Below, one piece after another: positions 24,112 through 39,135 of a DNA stretch of 64,000 bases (within the stretch, counting starts at the first letter, position 1; every line of letters begins with the position of its first letter). The stretch covers positions 558,001 through 622,000 of the forward strand of contig JANUWF010001723.1 in the NCBI GenBank assembly GCA_026120185.1. Reading direction: 5' to 3'. This DNA is from Voacanga thouarsii. Taxonomy: Eukaryota > Streptophyta > Magnoliopsida > Gentianales > Apocynaceae. Position numbers and translations under genes: made by a program. Under the pieces are notes generated by a model. That model did not search any database, was not told the origin of the DNA, and saw nothing but the letters and a program-made list of their open reading frames with translations.

Positions 24112-25026
24112 ATTCATTTAAAATCTTAATTAATTAAATTAACTAATAATATATATATTTAATATTAATACATTGAAATGTGTGATTCTTTAAATACTAT
24201 CTAAATTTATTTTAAAATTTTAACTAATTAAATAATTAATTAAGTTACTTAATAATATATATGTATTTAATATTAATATATTGAATCTTAATAATATAGC
24301 AACTCGTGTAACGCATGGGATTTGAATTCATTTAAAATCTTAATTAATTAAATTAACTAATAAAATACTTTATCTGTCCCTATTTATCTGTCACAATTAA
24401 TTACTTCACACAATTTAAGAAAAATTAGTTAGTCTCTTAAATTCAAACAATTTTGTTTATACATTCCAAAAGTACCATTGGATTTAATGTTCTCCACTAT
24501 TATTTTCTTGCTTTGTTTGCTTAACTCTCTCTTTAAAGTTATTACACTTTCATTTTTCAAAACTATTTAATACAATGGTATAATAGTAAAATTAACATTA
24601 ATAGCACCTCAATTTTTTTAATGTGACAGATAAAAAGGGACACCAAAAATTTTCAATTGTGACAGATAAATAGGAACGGAGGGAGTATATATGTATTTAA
24701 TATTAATACATTAAAATGTGTGATTCTTTAAATACTATCTAAATTTATTTTAAAATATTAATTAATTAAATTAATAATATGTATATATTTAATATTAATA
24801 CATTAAATCTTAATAACATAATGAATTCATTTAAAATCTTAATTAATTAAATTAATTAATAAAATATAAATATATTTAATATTAATATATTAAAATATGT
24901 GATTCTTTGAATATTATCTAAATTTATTTTAAAATCTTAATTAATTAAGTTAATTAATAATATATATATGTATTTAATATTAATACATTAAATCTTAATA
25001 ATATAACAATCCGTACAACACACGAA
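24112..25026. repeat. AT-rich tandem array, ~3 copies of a ~200 bp unit
   Basis: Units start at about 24112, 24329 and 24827, each with tcatttaaaatcttaatt, tttaatattaatacatt and gtgattctttaaatac-type blocks in order. The middle unit is lengthened by a Stowaway MITE (24368-24685). Confidence 0.75.
24368..24685. mobile_element. Stowaway-type MITE
   Basis: The inverted ends are ctttatctgtccctattt and aaataggaacggagggag, with TA on both sides (24366-24367, 24686-24687). The ends extend inward as ctgtcacaatt / aattgtgacag. 318 bp, non-coding, Tc1/mariner-type by TIR and TA target. Confidence 0.85.
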
Positions 25027-25128
25027 CATCAACCAAGTTAAAGATTAATGAATGAAAACAAGTCTAATATTGCAAAATTGAATTATATTTTCATCTCAAT
25101 TCAAAACTCACTTTAATTTAAAATAATA

Positions 25129-25421
25129 CTCCATCCGTTTCAAAATATTTATTCATTAATTTTTTTTATTTTGTCTCAAAATAGATGTTCGTATATATAT
25201 ATTTCTAAAACTAATAATTAATTTTTTTCTTATTTTATTCCTATTTATTCTAAATCAATTATACAACTCTACAAAACTCTTTGAAAATTTTTACTAATCA
25301 ATAATTGTCATATTTTTAATATACATAGAATATGAACTTTATCTAAATTTTTGTATTATTTTCAACATCCTTAATTTGTGTGCAAAGGGTTTTATGAACA
25401 AATATTTTAAAACGGAAAGAA
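25129..25421. mobile_element. Stowaway-type MITE, family with fttcaaaatatttattcat-like ends
   Basis: Inverted ends ctccatccgtttcaaaat and ttttaaaacggaaagaa, flanked by TA. Same family as 26351-26651 by its ends and the internal cttaatttgtgtgcaaa block. 293 bp, non-coding, somewhat more decayed than its relative. Confidence 0.8.
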
Positions 25422-26035
25422 TAATAATTTAAATAATTTTTTTTTCAAACAATTGTCATATACTCACAACACATTATATTCTCTCTTTAACTCTACTTTG
25501 AGCTCTATCTAATTTTATATATTTAATAAATTTTTATTATATTCGAATAAATTCATTTTTATTTACTCATTTCTCGTTTCAAAACTTTTTGACCAATTAA
25601 ATATATATATATATACACATAAATTTTTTTTGCCTAAATATTTGACGGTCAAACTAATCACTAACCAAAATCCACTCTGAGCCAAACTTTTTCATAGCTT
25701 TTAATTAACGAGAAAGCAAATCACTTTGAAATTAAAATCCCTCTTCAATCTAACTTGTTTTGGTATTTGAAAAAGTTGGATTTTTTTGCCAAACCTTTTT
25801 TTGGTCATAAAATTTTGTACTCCTATCATGTGTCCTTGAATCGGCCTACCTAATAGGTTAGGGTAAACATAAAGACGCTCTCTAACTTTGATAAAAATGA
25901 CACTTTAACTTCTCACATTATCACTTAGTTGAATTTCTATGGTAGGCATGTTTGATAAAATTCTCCATCTAGTGTACAAGGTTGACTTAGGCTTTATTAC
26001 TTATTAAAAGTTTATATTACCTATAATATATTATA

Positions 26036-26297
26036 CTCTTTCCGTCCCATTAGATAAGTCGTTTGATTTAATTTCACACATATTAAGATTACTAAAAATA
26101 AAATAACTTTATATTTTTTCTTTCTAAAACACCCATATTTAAATGTCTTGAAAATAAGAGAAGAGAGGGAAAGAGAACAATAAATAAGGATAAAAATATA
26201 AAAATAACTTTAAAACCTTCTTGAAAAGTCCCCAACGACTTATAATTTGGGATAATAAAAATAGTCCCTAACGACTTATATTATGAAACGGAGGGAG
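26036..26297 (+). mobile_element. Stowaway-type MITE, family 2, copy 1
   Basis: Ends ctctttccgtcccatt and tgaaacggagggag, TA on both sides. Inner ends aagtcgtttgatttaattt and cccaacgacttata. 262 bp. Inverted copy at 26661-26922. Confidence 0.85.
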
Positions 26298-26350
26298 TAT
26301 TATCCTATAAATTCATATTTTTGAAAAGCTTAAGGAGACGAAAAATAGTA

Positions 26351-26651
26351 CTCCCTCCGTTTCAAAATACTTATTCACGAAACTTTTTTTTTTCAAAATA
26401 TTTGTTCATGTACATATTTCTAGAATTAATGATTTGTTTCTTCCTATTTTATCCTCATTTATTCTAAATCAACTGTACAACTTTCCAAAATTTTTCTTTC
26501 TTCTTGGTTCTTGGGAATTTTCACCAACTAATAACTATCATGTTTTTAATATAGGTAAAATATGAACTTTATCTAAATTGTTGTATTGTTTTCAACACCC
26601 TTAATCTGTGTGCAAAAGTCTTCATGAATAAATATTTTGAAACGGAGGGAG
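26351..26651. mobile_element. Stowaway-type MITE
   Basis: Near-perfect inverted ends ctccctccgtttcaaaat and attttgaaacggagggag, TA on both sides (26349-26350, 26652-26653). 301 bp. Same family as 25129-25421. Confidence 0.9.
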
Positions 26652-26660
26652 TAGTAAATA

Positions 26661-26922
26661 CTCTCTCCATCCTATAATATAAGTCGTTTGAAACTATTTT
26701 TACTGTTCCAAATTATAAGTCGTTGGGGACTTTTCAAGAAGATTTTGAAGTTGCTTTTACATTTTTATTCTTATTTATTATTCTCTTTCTCTCTCTCCTC
26801 TTATTTCCAAGACATTTAAATAGGGGTGTTTTAGGAAGAAAAAATATAAAATCACATTATTTTTAAGAATTTTAATATGTGTGAAATTAAGTCAAACGAC
26901 TTATCTTTTGGGACGGAAGGAG
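26661..26922 (-). mobile_element. Stowaway-type MITE, family 2, copy 2 (inverted)
   Basis: Ends ctctctccatcctataat and gggacggaaggag, TA on both sides. It is the reverse complement of 26036-26297 in content and has the same length, 262 bp. It lies nine bases right of the preceding MITE. Confidence 0.85.
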
Positions 26923-28186
26923 TATTAAATTTAAGATCTTTTAATTGTATATAAAAAAAAAGTTATATTAATTGAGTGATTGAATATGATATCATTCATT
27001 TTAGGACACTCAATGTGAGCACTAATTTTATGATGAAGGCAAAGCTACTCTAAAAGCCACAAAACTTGAGTATGTTATTTAATGTTATATATTTTTTACT
27101 TAGAGAGTATAGTGAATCACAGTGAATTAAAACAATAAAATATTAAACATATTATTGTCAAACGAGAAGTACAAAAAAAATTAGAAAAATTTATAGACAA
27201 ATTAATTCTTTTTTTTTTCCCTAGAAAATCCCTACCCCAAAAGAAGAATACGTGATGCCCATTGCGAATATACTGATGGATGTAGTAGCCGGTTTTGAAT
27301 ACTTGATTTTCATCAATGGATATTCTAGTTATAATCTAGAATGGGAGAAATGAATGTGTTTCTCTCTTTCAATTCAACAGTTTCCTACTTGATTGGCAAT
27401 ATATCGTAGAAATAATGAAAATAATTGCTGGGCAAAAAAGGTTGAACTTGTTTTGCAGCTCATTTAAAAAGAATATTACTTTACGTTTTTTCACAATAGA
27501 AAATATCTAATTACAAATTAATTTTATTTGTAAAATATTGATAATTTTATTATTCATTTCAAATAGATTTTAATGTTGATGTTTGAATATATAAATTCTT
27601 TATAAAATTTAAAATTATATTTATATTTTTAAAAAATAATTTAATTCCAATCCAAGTACACTTAATTGTTCATATATGTATTTACTTTTGCTTCTATCTC
27701 CCTCCTTAAGTTCCTCCCGCCCACCTCCCCTTCCTTTTTCTTTTTTTTTTTTGGTGGTATAATTAACCATTTTCCTTTTAAATAAAATCCAGTAAGAAAA
27801 GAGGAATGTACCTAAGGGGTGTTTTATTGTGGGGATAATATATATAGGCTCCAATACCTCAAAGTACATTAGTTCTCATGTAATGTGCATACCATTACTT
27901 TCTTGGCTCCTTAGATATTTTTTCCCTTTTATTTATTTATTTTTTTTGTAGCTTAAAACCCAAGCAGATTGCAATAATACTAAGTATTGTACTAAAACTT
28001 ATTCATTCAAAGTGATTAAACTTATATCTAATTCTAGTGGATGGATTCAAACAAGTTGAAAGAAGTCAAAGACACGATTCAACAAATTAAATGGGCTTTA
28101 CCCCTTTCTACAAGTTTCATTAATCTGCCTAACATGACCTTGCTAAAAGATAAACACGCTTCCTTCATATTAATGGCTATTTTGAC
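26923..28186. other. Intergenic, no gene seen
   Basis: AT-rich with only short unsupported frames, a T-run near 27740 and no recognised repeat ends. Confidence 0.35.
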
Positions 28187-28577
28187 TAGGGATGGCAATG
28201 GGGTTAGGCCGGGTCGGGGATTAGAAATTTCGGCCCCACCCCCGCATACTCCCTATTTTTCCATCCTCGATCTGTCTCTGCCACGATGAAAGGTGGAGAT
28301 CCCTGTCTCCCGTCCGCTGGGGATAAAACAATCCCCAATCCAGGCCCAGCGAGGAAGTGGGAGCTTGTTTGAGTTTGAAAATATTTATAAAAAAATTTTT
28401 TAGAAATTTTTTTTACCTCTAATATATTTTTATTCAAAACTTTTTAATTATTTTGAAAATTTTTGTGCTGTTTCCAATGATTCACGTATTTATCATATCA
28501 CTAAATTAGTAAGAGTTAATAATTTATAAGTTTTTTTCTTTTTCCTCTTCTTTTCTATTTTATTTTACTTTACATAC

Positions 28578-28621
<44 letters not shown>

Positions 28622-28689
28622 CATATATATATAGAATTTATATAGTATGTATACATATATAATACATATAATTAACATCTAAATGTATG

Positions 28690-28739
<50 letters not shown>

Positions 28740-28976
28740 CTACTTATCTATACATATAATATATAATATATATAAAATATAAAAATATGGATAGTGGATC
28801 GGGCAGGTCAGGCGGAAGGCAGGGATCATACAATCCCCGTCCCTGGCCCACCCCCGGTTGGTGAGGTGAGAAATAAAGTCCACCCCGATCCATTCCCGCT
28901 TAAATCAGGAAATTCCGGCCCAATTAAGTTGGGTCGGATCGAATCTCCAATTTGAAGAGGAAAATGGTCATTCCTA
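28187..28976 (+). mobile_element. hAT-type MITE with tagggatggcaat ends
   Basis: Left end tagggatggcaatgggg, right end atggtcattccta (degenerate inverted copy). The flanking 8-mers attttgac and atttttac match at 7 of 8, the hAT target size. GC-rich arms (ccgggtcggggatt, ggcccacccccgg) enclose an AT-rich core with (CATA)n and (TA)n tracts near 28573-28616 and 28699-28737. Related to 40239-40881 in opposite orientation. Non-coding. Confidence 0.85.
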
Positions 28977-28984
28977 ATTTTTAC

Positions 28985-30840
28985 TGTTTCCAAGTCTTCT
29001 TGAACACTAAGGGAATAGCAAAGCAATAACCTAATGACACGAAAAGCAGTGGATTCTAATTTGGAATTTCCACTTTAGCAGTTTTGTTTTTTTAGGCTGA
29101 AATTGACTTCCAATTTAGCACGGGAATATTACTTTCAAACAAAGTTGGCTCAACGGTACATCAAATCCTGAAATAATCCAAATACTGGATATATGCTGAA
29201 TGATTCTTTAACAAGATCATATTTTGATAAGTTATTCCTTTGAAATGTGACTAATTCTATAGGTCTATCTAACTTAAAATTAATAAATAGGAGATTTTAT
29301 CACGTTCTACTAATTTAATCTTTTGAAAGTTATTCAATTACTAAATCGTAAATAATCATAGAAAACACGAGCCTACGTTAATAGGCGTCACTTATAATTT
29401 ATCACTTGGAATTTGTCATTCAAACCAAATGCTGCAACCAAGGAGGAGGATGGTTGCCATTAAATGGTAAGCAAGACCGCAATTTGTTTAGATGGGATAT
29501 TTGAGCATAATTAATTAGTAGCTGAAAAACAAGAGGACAGTCCCAGCGTCAGCATTCGTGTCATATGCTTGGTAATGCCAAATCTGTGAAGATCGGTGGT
29601 GAGGCTTTTGCCCTTTTTCAGCCAAGTTTTCTGATGCATAGAACTGCGTTAGAAGGGGGGGGAAGAGAGGTGATGGAAGAGGTGCGTCACGGCTGTCGGA
29701 GATGGAGGCACGTCGGGGAGAAGCAGCCATAAATGCCGACAAGTTCCCTCAAACCCTAAGCCTTCTATCCATTGTTTCCGCTGTTGAAAGCACAACACAT
29801 TCAAGAAAATGCAGGTTAAGTTGCTCACTGTCTTTTGGCATCAACTGTACACCACATGATGGGGACCGGTAGTCCCTGATTGATTTGGCTTCTCAGTCCT
29901 GACCAGCTGAGGAGACGTGCCCCAGTCCCCCGGCAGCACCAGCACAGCCTCCTGCACCGCCAGTCACTTTGAGCACTCGTATACATTCTTCCCTTTTTTC
30001 AAGAAAAAGGAATAATCTATCAACTTCCTGCTTGCAAGCTGCAAAGTTTCTTAAATTGTACTCAAATCTAAATGCCCTCGTCAATATTGTTGTATAAGAA
30101 ATTCTTTTAAAAAGAGGTATACAAAGGTTAAATAAAAAATTTACGGACATTAATTAAGAGACTTAATTACTCGACTATTATGTATATTTTGATAATTTTT
30201 GTAATTGTAATTTACAAGAGAGGTGGGGCTAATGAATTTTACCAAAAGATTTATGTTGACAAGTTTTTACCATCCCTAGCAAGCATTGGTCATTTCTTCC
30301 CTTCCATTTATTCCAACATTTTTCATCTGATTTGCATTTCACTGCGGACATAATAAGCTAGAACCGACAATAACACATGCTATTGGAGGAGCCAGAATCA
30401 TTACAATTCACTGCAATCTAATTCCTTAGAAGCCTTTCAAATTAATTCCTAAAGTTGTTATATTTTCATATAATATATTCAATTTTATTTCGTAAGGAAT
30501 TCTCAAGAAAAATCTTAAATTATAATAAAAAAAAAAGGAAGTAATTACTGGGGTCCGGAATTTCAGTTTAAGTAGACGTCATAAGATTGACCAGAGTGAG
30601 CAGAAGACACGCCAACTTATTTCCCTTGTCATGCTTACTGAAAAGTAAAAATCAGAGGCCTTAACTTTTACCCTCCTGAGCAAATATTCCCAAAAGGCAA
30701 AAAACAGCAAAAACAGTGGATGCTATCACACAAGGGCGCAAAAGATTTACCATCCCCAACAAGGTAAAATTCCAAATTTTCTTCATTTTGATGATATCAT
30801 CTATGTTTAAATTTTTATCTAATAAGGTTAATGAACGAAG
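28985..30840. other. Upstream flank of the ZHD gene, no gene seen
   Basis: Contains a GC-richer stretch around 29870-29990 and another around 29640-29720 that stand out from the AT-rich surroundings. Short frames there show no domain. They could be regulatory or remnants of a gene; nothing more can be said from sequence alone. Confidence 0.35.
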
Positions 30841-31357
30841 GAATCTAAGGTAAGAGAGAGAGACAGAGAGAAAGAGAGAGAAAGAGATCAAAGAATTCAG
30901 ACATTGAAAGCAAACAACACATATCAAGTGAGGTAAGGTAAGGTAAAGAACCCTCTCTCCCTCTTCTTTTTTGCAGGCCGGTAATTGATGTCCACACCCT
31001 CCTCTTCCTCTTATCTTCTCCTCTCTGATCATCATCCCCATCACTAATCATTTCCGCGCCCCCCCCCCCCATATCTATCCTCCTCTTCCCCCCCTCTCTC
31101 TGTACTATTTTATATATATATATAGATAGATAGATATACTAGTGAAAGCTTAACCTCTATGGTGGATCTACTGATTAAGTTTGGTCAATTATGTAGATCT
31201 TTGTTTTCTTTTGTATGATAGCTACATACTAGTATAAAAAACTTTAGGGAAGGATTTCTATATTTAGAGAGAGAGAAAGAGAGAGGGGGGGGAATAGGGA
31301 AGGAGAGAATTTTTGTGTAATTAGCTATTGGAGAGATTAAAGAAAAAGAAGGGGAAA
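30841..31357 (+). promoter_or_regulatory. Probable promoter and 5' leader of the ZHD gene
   Basis: A GA-rich tract (30853-30890), CT-rich stretches, a run of 12 C (31059-31070), a TATA-like run (about 31108-31123, ttttatatatatatatag), and a GA-plus-poly-G tract (31265-31290) lie immediately upstream of the start codon. GA/CT microsatellites and a TATA run near the 5' end are common in plant developmental regulators. The exact transcription start cannot be placed. Confidence 0.35.
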
Positions 31358-32113
31358 ATGGAGTTTGATGAGCATGATGAACAAGAGGAGGAAATTGGGA
31401 TGCCTCAGATGCAAGGTGGAAATTTCTCAGCAGTTGGGAACTCATCAGCTGGGAGAGGAGCAGAGAGTGTTTCAGCTGGAGGCACAGCAAGAAAAGCAGG
31501 AGGTGGTGGTGGAGGTACTACCTCAACGTATAGGTATAGAGAGTGCTTAAAGAATCATGCTGTTGGTATAGGCGGCCACGCCGTCGATGGCTGTGGAGAG
31601 TTCATGGCAGCTGGTGAGGAAGGAACCCTAGACGCTCTCAAATGTGCTGCCTGCAATTGCCACCGTAACTTCCACCGGAAGGAGACTGAGGGAGAGGGCT
31701 TTCACCAGCCCCACCCCACCTCGCACCACCACCCTCACCATTCCCACCACCAATTCTCTTCACCCTACTCGTTCCGCTCACCACACCCGTCGGGTTATCT
31801 GCACGTCACTCCTCCGCCACATCAGAGGCCTTTAGCACTGCCGTCAACTTCCAGGGAAGACGAAGACGTGTCGAATCCTAGTAGTAGCGGTGGCGGTGGA
31901 AGCGGTATGGGAGGTCCTAAAAAACGGTTCAGGACTAAGTTCACCCAAGAGCAAAAGGATAAGATGTTGGCTTTCGCAGAAAGGCTGGGCTGGCGTATCC
32001 AGAAGCAAGACGAGGCAGCAGTGCAGCAATTTTGTGCAGAGACTAATGTGAGGCGCCACGTGCTCAAGGTTTGGATGCACAACAATAAACATACTCTTGG
32101 TAAAAAACCCTAA
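31358..32113 (+). CDS. ZHD: Zinc-finger homeodomain (ZHD) transcription factor
   Basis: Intronless ORF of 251 codons. Residues 58-107 are the plant ZF-HD dimerisation zinc finger ([36 protein letters not shown], with all Cys/His ligands present). Residues 109-187 are a His/Pro/Ser-rich linker. Residues 188-249 form the ZHD homeodomain ([44 protein letters not shown]), whose recognition helix has the MHNNK variant. The acidic N-terminus ([11 protein letters not shown]) and the LGKKP end resemble Arabidopsis ZHD1/ZHD2. Such proteins form homo- and heterodimers in the nucleus and bind ATTA-core sites, acting in floral and developmental regulation. The start at 31358 is chosen because family members begin with a short acidic peptide; an in-frame ATG 30 bases upstream adds only a Lys-rich leader. 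The gene looks intact. Confidence 0.96.
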   Translation: MEFDEHDEQEEEIGMPQMQGGNFSAVGNSSAGRGAESVSAGGTARKAGGGGGGTTSTYRYRECLKNHAVGIGGHAVDGCGEFMAAGEEGTLDALKCAACNCHRNFHRKETEGEGFHQPHPTSHHHPHHSHHQFSSPYSFRSPHPSGYLHVTPPPHQRPLALPSTSREDEDVSNPSSSGGGGSGMGGPKKRFRTKFTQEQKDKMLAFAERLGWRIQKQDEAAVQQFCAETNVRRHVLKVWMHNNKHTLGKKP

Positions 32114-34727
32114 TTTTCTTTGCTTTCCCTTTTGAGGGTATGCACCATTTTGAGCATTGATATCAAATGTGATGATGACATGGGATGATAATTAGGGATA
32201 TGAAGTACTTAGATGAGAGATGGTTGGCCATTGGTGTAACATGAGATTAACAATCTTGAGTTATTTCACTTTGGAATGATCTAGACTTAGTTAGGGTTCC
32301 TTAACTTGAATTACTGTTTTCTTTGCTTTCAAATTTTCTCCTGATCATTTCATTTTAATCTTGCTCAATATCCGGTCTTTGTAGAGATGAGTTTAAGATG
32401 ACATTGCCTCCTTGACTAATTAAGGATTGTCTAATTGTATTTCTTTGCCTAATTACGAGATAATTAACGTTAGGTTTACCTGTTAATCTACTGGTTCCTA
32501 ATTTCATTTTTCTTGATTCCTTGGAACATGGGTATAATGTTGCTTCATCTTGGATGCTTCTAGACCAATCTTCTTCCCCATCCTCGGCTCAAACGCACAC
32601 ATTCCACACGGAAGTACACATTGGGTTGAAGTTATGAGGAAGGAGGGATGGTGATATCCAAGTAAATTGCGTGTAAAATCAGTACGTGTTTGACATGCAA
32701 GGCTGCAGTTTTTAAGACTGATCACATCTGTCTGTCATCTTCTCCTTCACATGCTCCATTTCGGCTTTACTTTCAGCCCTCTCAAAATCTCATGCTCCCA
32801 CTGTGACATTAAATTCTCTCAACTTCCTCTTGCATTTGTTGCTTTGGAACTTTTGGTGTTGAAGAAGAAGCCATTATTAAAGCTATAGACATGTGTACAT
32901 ATCGCAGGAATGCATCAGATGTGTGTAAAGGTTTTCTTCCAAGTTATCCACTTGGCTTTCGCCCAATTGTCATTCTCCTCAACTCCTCCCATAATTTATA
33001 CCTCGTTCTCCATTGAATGCCTCTTCGTTTTCGTTTTTTGCCTTCAATATTGTCTTCAGAAATCAGTTCTTGGTTCCCTTGTTTACTTATTATCAAAAGA
33101 CTTTGTACCAAGATTTTGTTTTTTCCCATTTTCCCTATCTACCAACTTCTTAGTTGTTGCCCATTTTCTGGCTTGCAGCAGCACAACATCTTGGGGTGCA
33201 TTTCTTGTATTGAAGGGTACTGCCTCACATTATATGCTAAATAAAAATCTCTTAATCATCCTCATTTTTCCAATTATCAATGCATTGAAAATCCTCTCAC
33301 GATCCTTTATTGCTTGGATTCAATCTCTCAGAGTTTTGATCGCTTTATGTCTGCAATCATTCTTGTATAAAATAGAGTTAAATCGTTCTTGAGTCTATTA
33401 AAAAAATGTGCGAAGAATCCACTGCGAATATCTTGCAGAAGTAAACTGGTGAGAAAGTCAAAATATACAGTGAACAATTGGCTATAAAATACATTACCTT
33501 ATCCAGCACATGTTAGTACAGTGTACAACGTGGGTGGCTGCAAACCAAGTAAACACACACAGAGGGACATCGGTATATACATTCAAGAAAGCAAGAATAT
33601 GAAGATGAAGGATGATAGTTTTGTAAGCATATATGGGTGGGTGGGTGTGTGTGTTTGTATCCGTGCGGTCTAGGTGAGGAGAATTTGTGTGTGTGTGTGT
33701 GTGTGTGTGTTTTTTTAACAATGGACAATGAATGAATCCATGAAGACGTAGATGTTGGAGAAAGACTAGTCTAGTGAGGAAGCTGTCGGAAAAACAATCA
33801 CAAGCTCGGCCTGATGGGTGGCTTTAATATTATTCTGTTCCGGTTGGAACATGTGGGCTCTCTTTCTCTTTAATACAATAAATCCCCGACAGACATAACA
33901 GCTCATTTCTACATCTGATTGTCTTCTTTCTACTGCCTTCCTCTCTTGTCTACTCACATCTCTGCCTCCCTTTCGTCTTCCATTACTTCATTAACACCTT
34001 CAAAACCAGTCAATTAGCTGGGTTGTGACCTTGAAAGACCGAGGAGGCGCCCAACGTGGAGTCAGGAAGAAGATTGAAGAAATTGCCATTGACTGTGAAA
34101 TCTTGAATTGGAAAAGAGTAGTTAGCTAATAAAGTTTGTATAAAAGGGGTGATCAACATGGGGCCTGTTTATCAGCAAGAAATAAATGTTGAAAAGCTGT
34201 GGGGTTTATGGAGTTAGATCATGGAAACAAAAGGCGCCTCGAGACTGGGACAGAGCAGGCCATGCGCATCAATCCCCAGCTTAGCAGATTATCAGATGGG
34301 TCATTTACTCATTATAGAAAAAAAACCACTAACCCATCCCATTACTTTTTGGTGATGATTATTTATAAGAATCAAGAATAGGGCACCGATTTGTAATTTT
34401 CTGGATCCTAGGAGTTCCCCCAATGTTGTAACCTTTGAAGACACCATCCTATGTCCAATGCCCCAGGGCTCGCTCAGATCATCGATGCATGTGAGAGCAT
34501 CATAAGCAACCGTACAGGTATTTATACATCAATACATGAGGAGCAGTAGATCAGGTTGGGCACTCCAGTTACTTGCCCTCCTTTTCATCCGGATTGGGCA
34601 GTCCAAAGGGCTCGTTGTCGTGGGGGTTTCATGTGTGAAACCGTTGGGTTGGGAGGCGGGGGACCATAATTTCCAACTTATAAGAGCCTAGATTGATTTG
34701 GCCTGGGCATAGGGTGTAATGACAAAA
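32114..34727. other. Downstream flank of the ZHD gene
   Basis: The first few hundred bases should include the ZHD 3' untranslated region; no clear poly-A signal was chosen. A 160-codon hydrophobic frame at 32910-33392 (+) has no domain, no family resemblance and low-complexity Phe/Leu/Ser content typical of chance T-rich frames, so it is not called. Nothing else is recognised apart from a GT microsatellite. Confidence 0.35.
33685..33711. repeat. (GT)n microsatellite
   Basis: About 13 GT units followed by a T run; preceded at about 33636-33655 by tgggtgggtgggtgtgtg. Confidence 0.95.
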
Positions 34728-35060
34728 GGTAAGTTTGTAGATAATAATATTCTGTGAAGTTACGAATATGATTCCTAACTGATCTATATTGTATATTTGG
34801 CGATTTATATTCTCTTAACAAAAATAAAGGGTTATGAGATTACGAGTTCGATTCCTAACTTTATATTGCACATCTCCTAATTTACATTACATTCTTCTAA
34901 TAAAAAACGGGTCTACAGATAATAGTATCTCCATGATCTTGCGAGCCTATAGATAATAGTATTTTCATAAGGTCATGGATTCGATTCCTAACTTTATATT
35001 ATGCATATCACAATTTATATTCCTCACAAGATCTAAGGTAGGGGCAGGGGAGGCTCGTGG
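34728..35060 (+). repeat. Tandem SINE-like fragments
   Basis: Four partial copies of a unit containing gataatagtatt, (g)tcatggattcgattccta and atttatattcctc. The ttcgattcct motif resembles the tRNA-promoter B box. Relatives lie at about 760-870 and 36925-37015. No A box or tail was identified. Confidence 0.45.
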
Positions 35061-35219
35061 GCGTTACCCAAAAAAGAGCCTGGACTGATTTGTTATGAGC
35101 AGTTGTCAATGTGACCAGGATTGGTTAATTTAAGACTTAAATTTGAGGTTTGAGTTCACATATTATGTGTGTGAGAATGATTTATGTATTGATGAAAATT
35201 AATGCGTCGAGAATGATTT

Positions 35220-35440
35220 ATGTGTCAACCAACAATGTCTCTAATGGAGAAAATTATACTCAGACAAATTATAGACCTTAGCAAACTTAATTGTGGTACC
35301 GCCGCCTGCAGAGCTTCATTGTCTTGCCTAGGGAAATATTTTGATGGAGACCTCCCTCCGGGAATCGAACACTTGAACTTCATTCTGTCCCGTTGTCCTT
35401 TTAGAATCAGAAATACTTTTAAATGGGTTCAAAATTTTAT
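35220..35440 (-). repeat. Possible SINE fragment
   Basis: The complement reads gtgttcgattcccggagg, close to a tRNA B box, within a moderately GC-rich 200-bp island bounded on the right by a T run (35455-35476). Boundaries are approximate; there is only one copy in the window. Confidence 0.3.
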
Positions 35441-35845
35441 TTGGCCCAACGCTCCTTTTTTTTTTTTTTTTTTTTGAATCGTGAAATTGGGTTGTTTGGG
35501 TCCATGTTACATTGTTACTAGCATCAAGCGCAAAGCAGAACAATTGCATATTTTTCCCCTCATGTTTTCAGTAGAAGAAATGATTAATCTATTATATATT
35601 GTCACCAGCTGAAGTTTTTGTCCTCCCCCCCCAACCCCAACTCTATCTCTCAGTCTTTGACATATGGGGGAAAAGTTGTAAATTGAACCGAAACATCTCC
35701 CTTGAAATCAGCATTCTACCAACAAAGCTAATGTATTGCTACACAATAACATGACAACTATAATCTTATAATATTAGAAATCTGGCCTTCAATGATCCCT
35801 ATCAATTATAAACAACATAAGAGTTATAGGAATAAAGTATTAGGG

Positions 35846-36230
35846 TGTTATAATTAAAATTTTAATATTTATATTAAAAAATTATTATTTTTATTATCTT
35901 GTGAAATATAAAAGATAGGTTACATAAGTCACAAGAGTTATATGGAAGAAGAGTAAAGGAGCCCACTAATAATGACCTGTGATGGGAAGCATTATCCCAG
36001 TTCTTGTATAAATAGGGTCCTTGATCCCTCTCTCTATCCAATTAATTATGTGTATTATCTCATCACTAAACACAAACATATAAGAGAGTTAGGAGGAGAA
36101 AGATCAAGTAATCGGACAATATGACTTAAAGTCACGTTAGTAAGACAATATATATTGTGTTTATAAGATATGGTAGAGATTATCCCTTAAATTGATCGAG
36201 ATAATTAATATTAAAATTTTCATATTAACA
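35846..36230 (+). mobile_element. Candidate small solo LTR or TRIM
   Basis: Starts TGTTATAATTAAAATT, ends TTTTCATATTAACA (TG..CA ends), with a TATA box (tataaatag) at about 36007-36015 and a plausible leader after it. The flanking 5-mers (taggg, tcttg) do not match, so the ends may be misplaced. No internal genes. Confidence 0.35.

Positions 36231-39135
<2,905 letters not shown>

Noticed and set aside
31328..31357. Upstream in-frame ATG of the ZHD gene
   Set aside because: It adds only ten residues, mostly Lys, unlike the family's acidic start; the ATG at 31358 fits better, though use of the upstream one cannot be excluded.
31185..31490. Minus-strand ORF of 101 codons over the ZHD 5' end
   Set aside because: Shadow of the GA-rich leader and the ZHD coding strand.
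32910..33392. 160-codon hydrophobic ORF
   Set aside because: T-rich low-complexity frame (Phe/Leu/Ser), no domain, no promoter or splice context, and competing frames of similar quality on both strands.
35220..35477. 85-codon plus-strand ORF
   Set aside because: Runs into a poly-T tract and overlaps a SINE-like segment; reads as chance.
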